Origin: Turneriella sp942492915 | GTDB taxonomy: Bacteria; Spirochaetota; Leptospiria; Turneriellales; Turneriellaceae | Direction of reading: 5' to 3' | Length of the DNA stretch: 64,000 nt | NCBI GenBank assembly: GCA_942492915.1 | Contig: OW818662.1 | Coordinates: 2,914,001 to 2,978,000, forward strand | Shown: one piece after another, positions 25,597 through 36,100 of the stretch | Layout: each line of letters starts with the position of its first letter | How positions within the stretch are numbered: the first letter of the stretch is position 1 | Program-made: the position numbers and the translations under genes | The notes under the pieces: model-generated | Told to the model about the DNA's origin: nothing | Databases searched by the model: none | What the model saw: only the letters and a program-made list of their open reading frames with translations

Positions 25597-27867
25597 ATGA
25601 CTGACTGGAAAGACCAGATACTCCGCAATCTGAACGAGCCGCAACAGCAGGCGGTGCAGACTGTGCGCGGGCCGCTGCTTATTCTTGCGGGCGCTGGCTC
25701 AGGTAAAACGCGTACCATTATTCACCGCATGGCCTATATAATCCATGTCGAGAAGGTTCCCGCGCATTATTTGGCGGCGGTGACGTTTACCAATAAAGCC
25801 GCGGCCGAGATGCGTACTCGGCTCTTGAACACCGCCGGCCCGATCGGTTCAGAATGCACCGTGCGCACGTTCCATTCGCTCGGCCTCTACCTGCTACGCC
25901 GCAACGCGCAATATCTCGAATACCCCGAAAACTTTTCGATCTGGGATGACAGTGACCAGCAACAGGCGCTTTCGGCGATTCTCGAAAAGTTTCCAGGCAA
26001 GTTCAACAAAACCCAGTACCGGTTCTTCGCCAATACAATCTCTTCATTCAAAGACAAACTCGTCACCCCGCAGCGTCTGCCCGACGAAATAGACCTCGAC
26101 GAATATGAGTTCAGCGACATTTTGCAAGAAGTCTACCAGCTCTACGAAGCCCGCAAAACGGCATCGTTCGCCGTCGACTTCGCCGACTTGATCTCTCTAC
26201 CGTGCCACCTGTTCGAGAAATTTCCCGAACTGTTGACGCGCTGGCAGAACCGCTACCCGTTCTGGTTGATCGACGAATACCAAGATACGAACTTCGCGCA
26301 GTACAAGTTCGTTCAGCACGTCGCGGCGCGCGATAAAAACCTGTGCGTCGTCGGTGATGACGACCAGGCAATCTATGGCTGGCGCGGTGCGGATGTTAAG
26401 AACATACTCGATTTTGGTACCGACTTCAAAGATGCCACCGTGATTAAACTCGAAGAGAACTACCGTTCGACAAAAGTCATTCTTGATATCGCTAATGCGG
26501 TCATCGAAAACAACTACGAGCGCATGGCCAAACACCTCTTCACGAGCCGCGTCGGCGGTGAAACGCCTGTTTTGTATACTGCAGGCGACGATGTACAAGA
26601 AGCGGCAAAGATTGTGTCGTTGGTGCGGCAGGCGCTCACCGACACCCCAGCACCCGAAATAGCAGTTCTATACCGCACCAACTCGCAATCACGCCTCATC
26701 GAAGAAGCGATGCTCAATGCAAAGATTGCATACCGCGTCTATGGTGGGCTTTCGTTTTTCGCTCGAAAAGAGATCAAAGACGTGGTGGCTTATTTCAAGC
26801 TGATCATCAACGGCAAAGACGAAGCAGCTTTCGCACGCATTATCAACACCCCACCGCGAGGCATCGGCGACAAGTCGGTTGAAAAGGTTCTGAGTGCGCG
26901 TATCGACTCGGGCATCGGCGATTTCACAGAACTCTTGAGCCAGAGCGATCAGAACGGGCTGACCGGCAAAGCACGGGATGCGGCCGCAAAACTCGCCGAA
27001 CAGCTGCTCGCGCTGCGCAAGAAGGCCGCCTCAGGCGCTGACCTCGGCTTTTTTCTCGATGAGCTGCTGGAAATGACCGGCCTCGCCAAAGTCTACGAAG
27101 AAGAAGATCGCCTGCTCGGCAGCGGGCGCATGGAATACGTGGGCGAACTCAGAAATTCACTGCTGAACTACCAACGCCAGACCAGTCAGGCATCGCTCGG
27201 CGATTACCTGCAACAGATTTCACTGATCACTTCGACAGAAGACCATGAGGCTGAAGCAGGGTCTGTGAGCCTCATGACGGTTCACAACGCAAAGGGTCTC
27301 GAATTCGAGACGGTCATCATCGCGGGCTTTGAGAAAGATCTTTTCCCGCATTTTTTGGCAGAACGCGACGGCGACATCAGTGAGGAGCGCCGGCTCTTCT
27401 ACGTCGCCGTCACCCGCGCCAAGTCGCGGCTGTTTCTGACGCAGGCCGACCGCCGCATGCGCCAGGGCTTTTACGAGCAGAGCAAGACATCGCCGTTCTT
27501 CAACGAGATTCCGCCGGGGCTCATGCGACTCGAAAAGAGTTACACTATTGGGGAAAGAATGGCACCAGGCCGATCACAGGCCGGCGCGGCTGCGAAACCA
27601 TTCAAGCAGTCGTTCATACCGCGCGCGCCGGGGGCGACGGCAGCGCAGCCGGCTGCTGCATCGGCGCCTGCATTCGGCACGCATATCGATCCTCATGCTA
27701 AGGGCGGTAAGTTCTCAAGCGGCGACAAGATCGTTCACAACAACTTCGGCAAAGGCCGGGTGCTGCGTCTCGAAGGCGAAGGCGATTCGCAGCGAATTCA
27801 TATTCTGTTTGAAGACGGCAAGACCCGTAAGTTTATCTTGAAATTCACCGTGCTGAATAAAATTTAG
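25597..27867 (+). CDS. ATP-dependent DNA helicase, UvrD/PcrA family
   Basis: This 756-residue SF1A helicase unwinds DNA 3' to 5' in repair and replication restart. It has LNEPQQQAV (Q-motif), Walker A GAGSGKT (32-38), Walker B DEYQDT (about 225-230), DDQAIYGWRGA, LEENYRSTKVILDIAN, and late motifs MTVHNAKGLEFETVII and RRLFYVAVTRAKSRL. The C-terminal 60 residues (VHNNFGKGRVLRLEGEG) form a Tudor-like PcrA/UvrD tail. I cannot choose between uvrD, pcrA and rep names. It follows ctaB after 10 bases. Confidence 0.93.
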   Translation: MTDWKDQILRNLNEPQQQAVQTVRGPLLILAGAGSGKTRTIIHRMAYIIHVEKVPAHYLAAVTFTNKAAAEMRTRLLNTAGPIGSECTVRTFHSLGLYLLRRNAQYLEYPENFSIWDDSDQQQALSAILEKFPGKFNKTQYRFFANTISSFKDKLVTPQRLPDEIDLDEYEFSDILQEVYQLYEARKTASFAVDFADLISLPCHLFEKFPELLTRWQNRYPFWLIDEYQDTNFAQYKFVQHVAARDKNLCVVGDDDQAIYGWRGADVKNILDFGTDFKDATVIKLEENYRSTKVILDIANAVIENNYERMAKHLFTSRVGGETPVLYTAGDDVQEAAKIVSLVRQALTDTPAPEIAVLYRTNSQSRLIEEAMLNAKIAYRVYGGLSFFARKEIKDVVAYFKLIINGKDEAAFARIINTPPRGIGDKSVEKVLSARIDSGIGDFTELLSQSDQNGLTGKARDAAAKLAEQLLALRKKAASGADLGFFLDELLEMTGLAKVYEEEDRLLGSGRMEYVGELRNSLLNYQRQTSQASLGDYLQQISLITSTEDHEAEAGSVSLMTVHNAKGLEFETVIIAGFEKDLFPHFLAERDGDISEERRLFYVAVTRAKSRLFLTQADRRMRQGFYEQSKTSPFFNEIPPGLMRLEKSYTIGERMAPGRSQAGAAAKPFKQSFIPRAPGATAAQPAAASAPAFGTHIDPHAKGGKFSSGDKIVHNNFGKGRVLRLEGEGDSQRIHILFEDGKTRKFILKFTVLNKI

Positions 27868-27886
27868 CCGCGAACGCAGGTTTGCG

Positions 27887-28852
27887 TCAGATTTCGAACG
27901 TGGCTTTCAGGCCGTAGTGGTCTGAGGCCCAGCTTGAAATGCCGTCACCGAGACTGGCGAGCGGTTGGTCGAAGAACCGGCGCAGCCCCGAACTGATAAT
28001 GCCTGTGGCGCGCTGCGCTGGCCGCAGGAAAATATAGTCAAGCCGCTGCGCGCTCGCCTGCTTCTCAAATGCGTGCGCAAGCGGATTGCCCTCGGGATGC
28101 GGGTGGTACGTCGGCAGATCGCTTTCGGCGCCCAGATCGGTAAAACCATTGAGTGCAGTGACGAGCGTGCGGTATTCACCCGACTCGCGCTCTTCGGCAA
28201 GACCTTGAATATTAAAATCGCCACAAATGATAAAAGGGCGCTCCGCTGAGCCGAGCTCATCTATCCAGAGCCTGAGCTCTGCGAGCTGTCCTGCCCGAGC
28301 ACGCTGCGACGCGCTGCAATACCCAGCCTGCAGGTGCACCGTCATCAGATCGACTTTTTTGCCATCAAACTCGAGTTCTGTATACAGCGCCCCTTTGCGG
28401 GCGTATCGATCCCAGCTGAAGCCGCGGCTTTTGAACGGCAAGAATCGCGCCGTAGATTGCTGCTTTGACGGCAAAGGAGTCGACGACAGAACCAAAGGCC
28501 TGACCTCACCGTGACCTACGGCCTTCGCGGCAGTTTGGCGCGTGGCAATAATCTGCTGCTCACTCGCTGCGCGCGTGCCGACACCGAGACCGCTGCCGCG
28601 CAGCGAAATGAAACCGAAACGATTGTTGTCACGCACTGCAAATGGGAAATATTTTGTCACAAGGCCGTCGAAAAATCGCTGCGAATCACGCGAGAGAAGT
28701 TCTTGCACGCAGAGCACGTCGCTGTCGGCGCATTCTTGAATAACTTCGGGGCTCAAAAAGCGCCGCCTGAAAGGCGCGCGCAGGTGCGTGATCACGTCGA
28801 GCACGCTTTGCCCCATTCCAAAACAGTTCCATGTCGCGACGCTGAATTTCAT
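27887..28852 (-). CDS. Endonuclease/exonuclease/phosphatase-fold protein
   Basis: The 321-residue protein starts MKFSVATWNCFG with the EEP-family Asn. It has a Glu metal ligand in VLCVQELLS (about 52), LMTVHLQAGY, ICGDFNIQG and a terminal SDHYGL. These fit the metal-dependent phosphodiester hydrolase fold shared by nucleases and sphingomyelinase-like enzymes. The long insert around 80-150 is closer to the phosphodiesterase/sphingomyelinase branch than to ExoIII, but the substrate is not certain. No signal peptide is seen. It is convergent with the helicase gene. Confidence 0.8.
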   Translation of the reverse strand: MKFSVATWNCFGMGQSVLDVITHLRAPFRRRFLSPEVIQECADSDVLCVQELLSRDSQRFFDGLVTKYFPFAVRDNNRFGFISLRGSGLGVGTRAASEQQIIATRQTAAKAVGHGEVRPLVLSSTPLPSKQQSTARFLPFKSRGFSWDRYARKGALYTELEFDGKKVDLMTVHLQAGYCSASQRARAGQLAELRLWIDELGSAERPFIICGDFNIQGLAEERESGEYRTLVTALNGFTDLGAESDLPTYHPHPEGNPLAHAFEKQASAQRLDYIFLRPAQRATGIISSGLRRFFDQPLASLGDGISSWASDHYGLKATFEI

Positions 28853-28995
28853 TTTTTACTCACTTGCACAGGGGCATGACCATGGGCTGCCGCAGAGCAC
28901 ACACTGGCAAGTCAGACTATGGTTCATTATCGTCTCGCCCTTTGTACATAGACGAGCTTATTTTAGCGGATACCTCAGCGAAACTGCCAAGTCTG

Positions 28996-29739
28996 CTAAG
29001 ATTTGGTTGCGGATTGCGGGCCGATGATTAGTTGCGATTCATAATAGCGCCAGATTATTTCATTCTCTTTTGCAATATGCGCGGCCTTGCCTGACTTGAG
29101 CCGGTACTCGCCACGGCCGATGCGTTCAAACCAGCCATAATGGTTATGGTAGAGTATTTTTGCGGCGCGCTCTGTACAACCCATCGCCACGAGTTCGGTC
29201 GTCTTGAGTCTTTTATGTTTCTTCAAAAAGACGCTAATCTGCACGGCAGCTTCAAGGTAGGCTGTCTGCAGCTTCTTGCCCGTAACGCCGCCGATATTCT
29301 GCGAGATGCGGCGACCGTTAAATTCGCGCATCACCTTGCTGCGCTGCTTCGAAGCCGCTTTCGATGTGAACGGCCCTGGCTCGGCAATCACCAGCACGTT
29401 CTCACCGTCGATCACGAGAAGCCCTATGTGCAGACGCCGGCACAGACTCTTCATCATTTGCCAGTATGACATCTTCTGGCGAGTTTTGGGTTTGAAAATC
29501 ACCGCGTAAACCTGCTCGGTGATCGCGAGCCGGCGCACCGCCTGGTAGAGAAGCTTGATGTTAAAAGTGATCTTCAGCTCTGCGACAACAATGGCTTCAC
29601 CCTTGACTGCGACGAGGTCGCAGCCGCAGACTTCACCTTTTACGCTATAGCCCTGTTCTTCAAAGTAGCGCGCCGCGGTGGGATAGAGATCAGCTTCAAG
29701 CGCGGCTTTGGGCTTTGCGGTCTTTGCCCGAAGAGACAT
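28996..29739 (-). CDS. DUF2161 PD-(D/E)XK nuclease-fold protein
   Basis: The 247-residue protein has the DUF2161 signature: E15 in ALEADLYPTAARYFEEQGY, then GCDLVAVKG and VVAELKITFN with D41, E54 and K56 as the PD-(D/E)XK triad. The family is predicted to be a phosphodiesterase or nuclease of unknown target. The C-terminal region (about 180-247) resembles a winged helix, suggesting DNA binding. It stands alone between the EEP gene and the lipid kinase gene. Confidence 0.85.
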   Translation of the reverse strand: MSLRAKTAKPKAALEADLYPTAARYFEEQGYSVKGEVCGCDLVAVKGEAIVVAELKITFNIKLLYQAVRRLAITEQVYAVIFKPKTRQKMSYWQMMKSLCRRLHIGLLVIDGENVLVIAEPGPFTSKAASKQRSKVMREFNGRRISQNIGGVTGKKLQTAYLEAAVQISVFLKKHKRLKTTELVAMGCTERAAKILYHNHYGWFERIGRGEYRLKSGKAAHIAKENEIIWRYYESQLIIGPQSATKS

Positions 29740-29780
29740 AGTGCCGCATCACGCGGCAAGTATGCGGCGTCATGCGGTAT

Positions 29781-30839
29781 TCAATGCAGCAAATGCCGAA
29801 AATCGACGAGCTTCAGCGTCTGCGGAAAAATGGAATAGCTGATCGCATCGGTGAACGATTCGAAATCGCCGCCTATCTGCAGCGGCGTCGCCTTCTCATA
29901 GGTAATCTTGACTTTTTTCACGAGATAGTCGATGACACCGGTACCACGGTAGCTGCCGTCCCAGAATTGGCGCATTTGGGTGACCAAAGTCATCGGTTTC
30001 GCGCGCAGAATGCGCAGGTTCATGTATCCTTCTTTCATTCGCGCGAAGGGAAACGCCCTGATGTTGTAGCCATAGTAGGGTTCGGTGGCGACGCCGACGA
30101 TCGTCGACGGGCCCTGGTAAAGCAGCGTGTTGCCTGCGGGCACTGCTTCATCGATACCGCGTGAGTGCTTCACGTGAAAGCTCTCGTCGGCGAGTTCAAC
30201 CTCAACTCGTACCTCGCCCTTGTCGGGCTTCAGCATTGATTCGGGCACGGTCTTGCCGAGACCAGAGCAGAAATAGCCCATAAGTCCTGAGAAGTTTTTG
30301 CGCGCCGCCGGCGTGGGAAGCGAGTTCATGAACAGACGGTAGTCGCTGATCACGCGCGCGTCGAAACCGCTGCCGCCAAAATGAAAGATGCGGTCGTTAC
30401 TCTCGATCAGGTTCATTTCGAGCGTGTCGAGCTCGCGCGAATGCAAGGTTCGCTCAAGCAGCCTCGTGCCGCCGCGCGAGCCAACGAATGTCGAGATGCC
30501 GTTGCCCGTGCCGAGCTTCAAGATACCGAATTGCGGTAGCTCGTGCGGCATGGTTGCGGCGCCGTTTTCAGGGGAAGCGTTTCGGTCACGAATGTAATCG
30601 CGCGCCAGATTCAGCAGGTTAATAAAGCTGCCGTCGCCGCCGCCCGAAAACACGACCTGGTAGCGGCTGTCGACGATATGTTTAACATAGTCGCGGGCCT
30701 CTTCTTGCGTGTGGCTGAGAAACAAGTGCGCTTTGGGCACGATCTTTTCGAGCGAGCGCTTCACCTTGTCGGTGACGAGGCGCGCATTGGCGTTCAGAAG
30801 CACGGCGATCGGTCGCGACCCGGCAGATAGACTTATCAC
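29781..30839 (-). CDS. Diacylglycerol kinase-family lipid kinase
   Basis: The 352-residue protein has the DAGK catalytic domain: VLLNANA at the N-terminus, SGGGDGSFINLLN (GGGDGS 66-71) and the LGTGNG loop near 112-117, then C-terminal beta-rich segments with ALQ/IGGDF-like residues. It should phosphorylate a lipid such as diacylglycerol or a sphingoid base using ATP. Lipid specificity cannot be told. It lies 41 bases from the DUF2161 gene. Confidence 0.9.
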   Translation of the reverse strand: MISLSAGSRPIAVLLNANARLVTDKVKRSLEKIVPKAHLFLSHTQEEARDYVKHIVDSRYQVVFSGGGDGSFINLLNLARDYIRDRNASPENGAATMPHELPQFGILKLGTGNGISTFVGSRGGTRLLERTLHSRELDTLEMNLIESNDRIFHFGGSGFDARVISDYRLFMNSLPTPAARKNFSGLMGYFCSGLGKTVPESMLKPDKGEVRVEVELADESFHVKHSRGIDEAVPAGNTLLYQGPSTIVGVATEPYYGYNIRAFPFARMKEGYMNLRILRAKPMTLVTQMRQFWDGSYRGTGVIDYLVKKVKITYEKATPLQIGGDFESFTDAISYSIFPQTLKLVDFRHLLH

Positions 30840-30961
30840 GGCTGCCGCCGGAATGTGGTTAGTGACAAGAGTGTCAATTTATTATGCAATCCACCTCGAA
30901 CTGTGCCTAGTTAGGGAAAGTTTTTTGTTGACGCTTTGTTCAATTTCATTTCTCACTGTGT

Positions 30962-30980
30962 TATGGTAAACAATAGTTCA
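30962..30980 (+). promoter_or_regulatory. 19-base motif shared with 57373-57391
   Basis: TATGGTAAACAATAGTTCA covers the start region of the PF10118 gene and is identical to bases upstream of the HATPase gene at 57350. It may be a common operator. At this copy the ATG of the gene lies within it. Confidence 0.4.
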
Positions 30981-31868
30981 GCAATCGACAAGCAACCCAA
31001 GATCACCGTGCGCCGCATCCAGTTTGGCCATGAGAACACACTCGTGCGCCATTGGTTTCGCGGCAACCCATTCATGACGCACTTCATGAACTCGATGCAT
31101 TCTGTATTTCCCGCGGGCGAGCGCTATTTCATACGCAGCGTCAAGTGGTTCGACAAACAAATTCAAGACCCTGAACTCAAAGAACGCGTGAAGGCATTCA
31201 TTGGGCAAGAAGTGCAGCACGGCATGCAGCACGAGAAATTCTTGAAGACGCTCGACGCCATGGGCCTCGACGGCACTGGCTTTGAAGAATGGTACGCCAA
31301 GAACGCGTATGTAAACGACGAAAAACCCAGTCACGAATCGGTTTGGTTTGACCTGCTTGAAAGGGTGGTTGGCAAAGAAAAGCAGCAGCGCATCGGTCTT
31401 GCGATTACCGCTGCGCTCGAGCACTACACCGCCTCAATCGCTGAAACTGTACTGAAGCATCGCGACATCAGCGAAGGTATGCCCGAAGACATGCAACAGA
31501 TGTTCTTGTGGCACGCCGCAGAAGAAATTGAGCATAAGTCTGTGGCGTTCGATGTTTTTAAAGACGTCGCCGGGGGCAGCTATGACGAACGCATGATTGG
31601 TTTCGCGTTTGGCACCGGCTATCTGGCTTACTACATCGGCCTCGGCTGGGCGCATTACCTGCTCGCCGATAAAGACATGAGCAAGGTATCCCTGCCGCAG
31701 GCAATCGCCGAGTCGGTTCCGACGTATTTTAAGCTCGTGGTCGAAACTGCTAAGAGCGTAATCCCCTACGTTTTGCCCGACTTTCACCCCGACGACTCGG
31801 GCAATGACCTTCTGGCGCAGCAGTTCTTTGCCGAATCTGAGCAGTACATAGAAGCGAAGTCGGCGTAG
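30963..31868 (+). CDS. PF10118 metal-dependent hydrolase, copy 1
   Basis: The 301-residue protein has the PF10118 layout: ITVRRIQFGHENTLVRHWFRGNPFMTHFMNSMHSVFPAGERYFIRSVKWF, then FIGQEVQHGMQHEKF (E83, H86, H90) and HAAEEIEHKSVAFDVF, a ferritin-like di-metal arrangement. The family is named predicted metal-dependent hydrolase, but the reaction is not known. The MVNNSS start at 30963 is used, although the 19-base shared motif raises doubt. A second copy lies at 44813. Confidence 0.85.
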   Translation: MVNNSSAIDKQPKITVRRIQFGHENTLVRHWFRGNPFMTHFMNSMHSVFPAGERYFIRSVKWFDKQIQDPELKERVKAFIGQEVQHGMQHEKFLKTLDAMGLDGTGFEEWYAKNAYVNDEKPSHESVWFDLLERVVGKEKQQRIGLAITAALEHYTASIAETVLKHRDISEGMPEDMQQMFLWHAAEEIEHKSVAFDVFKDVAGGSYDERMIGFAFGTGYLAYYIGLGWAHYLLADKDMSKVSLPQAIAESVPTYFKLVVETAKSVIPYVLPDFHPDDSGNDLLAQQFFAESEQYIEAKSA

Positions 31869-31965
31869 ATTCTGCCTACCCTCCCTCTCTATCACACGCG
31901 GAGGGGGTAAAACGCCAATTCAGTATGGTGCAGCATTTTGCCGATACTAAAGAAGCGAAACGGCC

Positions 31966-32454
31966 ATGGACCATATCAGGGGCAAATTCACCATTGGCTG
32001 CGATATCGTTGAGGCCGAAAAGCTCAGCGAAAAGCTGTCGGCGTTGCTGCCGAACCTTGATACCCGCTCAGCTGGCACGTTGCGGCTGGGGCTCAAAGAA
32101 ATACTCATCAACGCCATCGAACACGGCAGCCTGGAAATCTCTTTCGACGAAAAGACCGACGAGAGCATCAAGTCAGATTATCTCGAATTTCTGATGCGGC
32201 GGCAAAAACTGCCGCAGTACGCGAGCCGCACGGTAACCGTCGACTACCACATTGGGCCCAACAAAGCGACGTTTCGCATTTCAGACCAGGGCAAAGGCTT
32301 TGATCACCGCAGCATTATCACGAATGCACTCGGAAGTGACAAGACGCTCGACCTCTCGCACGGGCGGGGCATCAAGATGTCGCTCAGAATCTTTGATCGC
32401 ATTCGGTACAACACCAAAGGCAACCGTGTGACGGTTTTGAAGAAGTTCCAATGA
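31966..32454 (+). CDS. HATPase-domain protein, anti-sigma/RsbW-like
   Basis: The 162-residue protein has an N-box LKEILINAIEHG at about 43-54, G1 box DQGKGFD near 123 and G2-like SHGRGIKMSLRIFD near 143. It has the GHKL ATPase fold without a sensor or HisKA. Such stand-alone domains are found as anti-sigma factors of partner-switching modules or as ATP-binding partners of PP2C phosphatases. No anti-anti-sigma (STAS) gene lies nearby. The role is inferred. Confidence 0.8.
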   Translation: MDHIRGKFTIGCDIVEAEKLSEKLSALLPNLDTRSAGTLRLGLKEILINAIEHGSLEISFDEKTDESIKSDYLEFLMRRQKLPQYASRTVTVDYHIGPNKATFRISDQGKGFDHRSIITNALGSDKTLDLSHGRGIKMSLRIFDRIRYNTKGNRVTVLKKFQ

Positions 32455-32509
32455 GCACGTTGAAATTCTCTGCGCTAAATTCACGCATCACCACGTGATT
32501 TGGCGTTGC

Positions 32510-33112
32510 CTACTGTAATTCGAATTTTGTCTTTAGCGCTGCGACCAGTAAATTTTGCGCGCCTGGTTGATTTTTCGCCAGAGCGCGCAGATGTTCCATG
32601 ACATTCGACTGGGCGAGCATTATATGCAATTCATGTTTGATCGATGGCAGCAGATTCTTCTTGTCTTCGGGGTCATTTCTCACTTCGGTCAGAAACTTTC
32701 GGGCGGCCATCGAAACCAGTTTATTGATATTCCATGATGCTGCGATGCGCAGCGTATCTCCCAATAATTCCATCGAAATAGGTTTTTGCAGGTAATATAT
32801 TGCTCCGAGATCTTGCGCCTGCTCTACTGTTTTCGGTGAAGGATTTCCCGTCATGATAATAACGGCGGTCAACGGTCGTTTCTGTCTTATTGTAGTACCC
32901 AATTCTATGCCGTTCATTTTTCCCATTTTTATGTCGGTGAGCACTATATTGAAAGTTCTTCTTTCAAGATGGCGCAGAGCCTCTTCTGCATTTTCACACT
33001 GCACTGCCTCATAAGACCACGATTCAGCGAGTGTCTTGATGAGGCTGCAAATCGCCTTGTCGTCATCAACAACCAGAAGATTGGTCCCCTTGTATTTTGT
33101 ACCGTAAGACAT
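32510..33112 (-). CDS. Response regulator (receiver plus helical tail)
   Basis: The 200-residue protein has a receiver domain (1-125) with D16/D17 in NLLVVDDDKA, phospho-acceptor D60 (IVLTDIKMGKMNG) and QKPIS. The C-terminal 75 residues are helical with no known output domain. It follows the hybrid kinase gene after 12 bases with an AAAAGGAG Shine-Dalgarno, so the two form one unit and probably one phosphorelay. Confidence 0.92.
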   Translation of the reverse strand: MSYGTKYKGTNLLVVDDDKAICSLIKTLAESWSYEAVQCENAEEALRHLERRTFNIVLTDIKMGKMNGIELGTTIRQKRPLTAVIIMTGNPSPKTVEQAQDLGAIYYLQKPISMELLGDTLRIAASWNINKLVSMAARKFLTEVRNDPEDKKNLLPSIKHELHIMLAQSNVMEHLRALAKNQPGAQNLLVAALKTKFELQ

Positions 33113-33124
33113 ATTGAGCTCCTT

Positions 33125-36100
33125 TTAGTCAGTCTTGTTTGTGCGCGACGAATCGATCATTTGTTGAATGGACTGCAGTAGCTGCGAAGCAGAGTACGGC
33201 TTCTGCAGAAAGCGGACATTAGGGTGATCTTGGAAGCTTGCCGCTTTGGCTGGCGCATCAAGTCCGCTGACGGCGATGATGGGCATCGCCGGAGCCATTT
33301 TTAAGATTACGCGTATGGTCGCAGCACCGTCGAGCACCGGCATCATCATGTCGGTAATCACAAGGCCAATCTGTTCTTTGAACTCAGAAAAAACAGCGAT
33401 CGCTTCGGCTCCATCTTGTGCGGCCTTGGTTTTGTAACCAAACGCGTGCAATGTCTGCTGTGTCACTTCAAGCAGTGTGCTTTCGTCATCAACAACGAGA
33501 ATCAGTTCACCCCTGCCCCGCGGCAAGTTCGCCTCATCGGTTACAGCTATTCCTGTGTCGGCATTTGGCAGGGCCGGTAAATAAATATGAAATTTGGTGC
33601 CGAGGCCAGGTTCACTGTAAACCCGTATGAAGCCGCCGTGTCCCTTGATGATCGCGAGCGAAGTGGATAGTCCAAGGCCTGTACCCTTACCATGTTCTTT
33701 CGTCGTGAAGAATGGTTCGTAAATGCGCTCGAGCACTTCGGGCGGCATGCCGGTGCCTGTATCCTGAATTTCTACCAGCGCATATTTTCCCGGCTTCACA
33801 CCAGCCTGCATGCTTGCGTACTGTGTGTCGAGCTGCGTGTTAACTGCCGACATGGTGAGTTTTCCCCCATCGGGCATTGCATCGCGCGCATTCACCGCAA
33901 GATTCATGAATACCTGATGCAACTGAGTGAAGTCAGCCTTAACGGGCCAGAGATCTGGTGCTGAGGTAATCTGCAGGTCGATATTGCGGGGAAAAGTGTC
34001 GCGAATAATTGGTTCAAGATCGATCAGCAGGGTGAGCAGCTGCATTGGACGCGGGTCACCTTCTGCGCCGCGGGCAAAAGTAAGCACCTGGCGCACCATT
34101 CGCGTGCCATGCCTGACGCTACTTTCAATCATCGCGAGCAGATCGTGCTGTTTTGCGTTGAGCTCATCTGTTTTCAGAATTCCGGTGGCGAGCATAATCG
34201 GTGTGAGCACGTTGTTTAGATCATGCGCGATACCACCGGCGAGAGTGCCAATGCTTTCTAACCGCTGCGCCCGCAAGAACTGCAGTTCAAGATTCTTTCG
34301 CTCGGTGATATCGGTGTTGATCGCCAGAATAGATTTCGGTTCACCCAGGTCGTTTAGCAAAAGGGTCCAGCGCACCTGCACGATGAGTGCAACACCCTCG
34401 CGCGTCACCTGAGTCAATTCACCGGTATACTCGCCTTTGGCCATGACTTCGGCGGTAGCCAGATCGAACGCTTCCATTGACGTATACAACAACGACCTTA
34501 TAGATTTGCCCAGAACTTCTTCTTGGCTGTGGCCATATAGCCGCTCGGCACCTTTGTTCCAGTACAGTATGCGGTGCTCGAGATCCCGGACAAGAATCGC
34601 ATCTTGCGCCTTGTCGAGCAGCGTAGCCTGTTCGCGAATTTTCTGATCATCGAGGGCGCGCTGGGTGATATTCTGCACGGTGCCGGCGATACTTTCTGGT
34701 TTATCCGCCGAATCGAAGTTCACTTCACCGAGCTCGTGCACGATCTGCACCGAACCGTCGGGTCTTATAATCCGATGCTCTAGTTCAAAATGCGCAGTAC
34801 CCGAAAAAGCGACACCGATCGCTTCCCTTATTGTCTCGCGATCATCAGCGTGCACAAACCCCAGAAAACTCTCAAGTGTGCCGCCAAACTCTTCGCGGCG
34901 GACACCGAAAATGCGGTAAACCTCGGCCGACCAGGTAAGCTTGTTAGAAGCGATCTGCCAGTGCCAGCTGCCGATACCTGCAATTCTTTGTGCAATCGCG
35001 AGGTTGCGTTCGCTCTCGAACAGTTTTAGCTCGCTGAGCTTCCGCTCAGTTGTATCACGCACAACAATCATAATTCGGTCTCTGTCGAGCGTCGTGAATG
35101 TGGCTTCGTAATAGTGTTGCGCTTCGCCAACCGGCAAGGTGTATTCGATGCGTTCGATTGTGCTTCCGTCGATCAGAGCTGAAATCGCGCCGTGCATTTT
35201 TTGCGCGAGAGCTGGCTCGAATATCTCATGGAACGATTTACCAATGAAGAATTCAGGTGTGTACGCAAGCCGCTTGGGCTCAGAGGCATGGTAATCCTCA
35301 AAAACCCCTTTTCGCGAAAGCACGAATATCAAATCGGGCAAAGCATTGATAATCAATCTATTCCGTTCTTCGTTTCGTTTGCGCTCCGAAATATCCTGTA
35401 TTGTCCCGCGCAAACCCAGTATCTGACCGGCTTCATCGGTGATCGGTGACCCCCGTGAAATGATCCAGCCGTGGCTGCCGTCGCGCCTGACAATTTCACA
35501 TTCTAATTCATAGGCCTCACCAGTTTTGAAGGCTCTCTCTACTGTTGGTGAGAGTGTGGCCCAGCTTTCGAGGGTGAAAAGCCGGCTGACTTCGGCAAAA
35601 GGTACCGGTGGTTCACTTGCATCGAGCCCGTAAATCGCGAACATTTCAGGTGACCACACCGGCCGGTCATTTTCGGGATACCATTCCCAACTGCCGACCC
35701 GGGCCAATTGCTGAGCCAAGAGCAGTGCCTCACGACTGCGTTCAAGTTCAGATGCCGCTTGCTTCCGCTCTGTAATATCTTGTCTGATGGCAAAATACTG
35801 GTATGGTTTTCCATGTTTGTCGACGAAAGGTACAATAGTGCTGTTTACCCAATAGATTGTGCCGTCTTTGGCGCGATTCTTGATCTCAGCAGACCACGTT
35901 TCACCATTGCAGATTGTGCGCCAGAGATTCTTCATGAAATCGGCGCTGTGATAACCTGAATTTATGATGCGGTGGTTTTGGCCCAAGAGTTCATCGCGGG
36001 AATATTTTGAGACTTCACAGAATTTCTCATTTGCATAGATGATAGTTCCCTCTGCGTCGGTAACTGAAACCAGACTTGAAGCATCGAGCGCTCTCTCGAG

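Noticed and set aside
31870..31915. Possible terminator after the PF10118 gene
   Set aside because: The arms CCCTCCCTC and GGAGGGGG pair poorly over a long loop and have no T-run.
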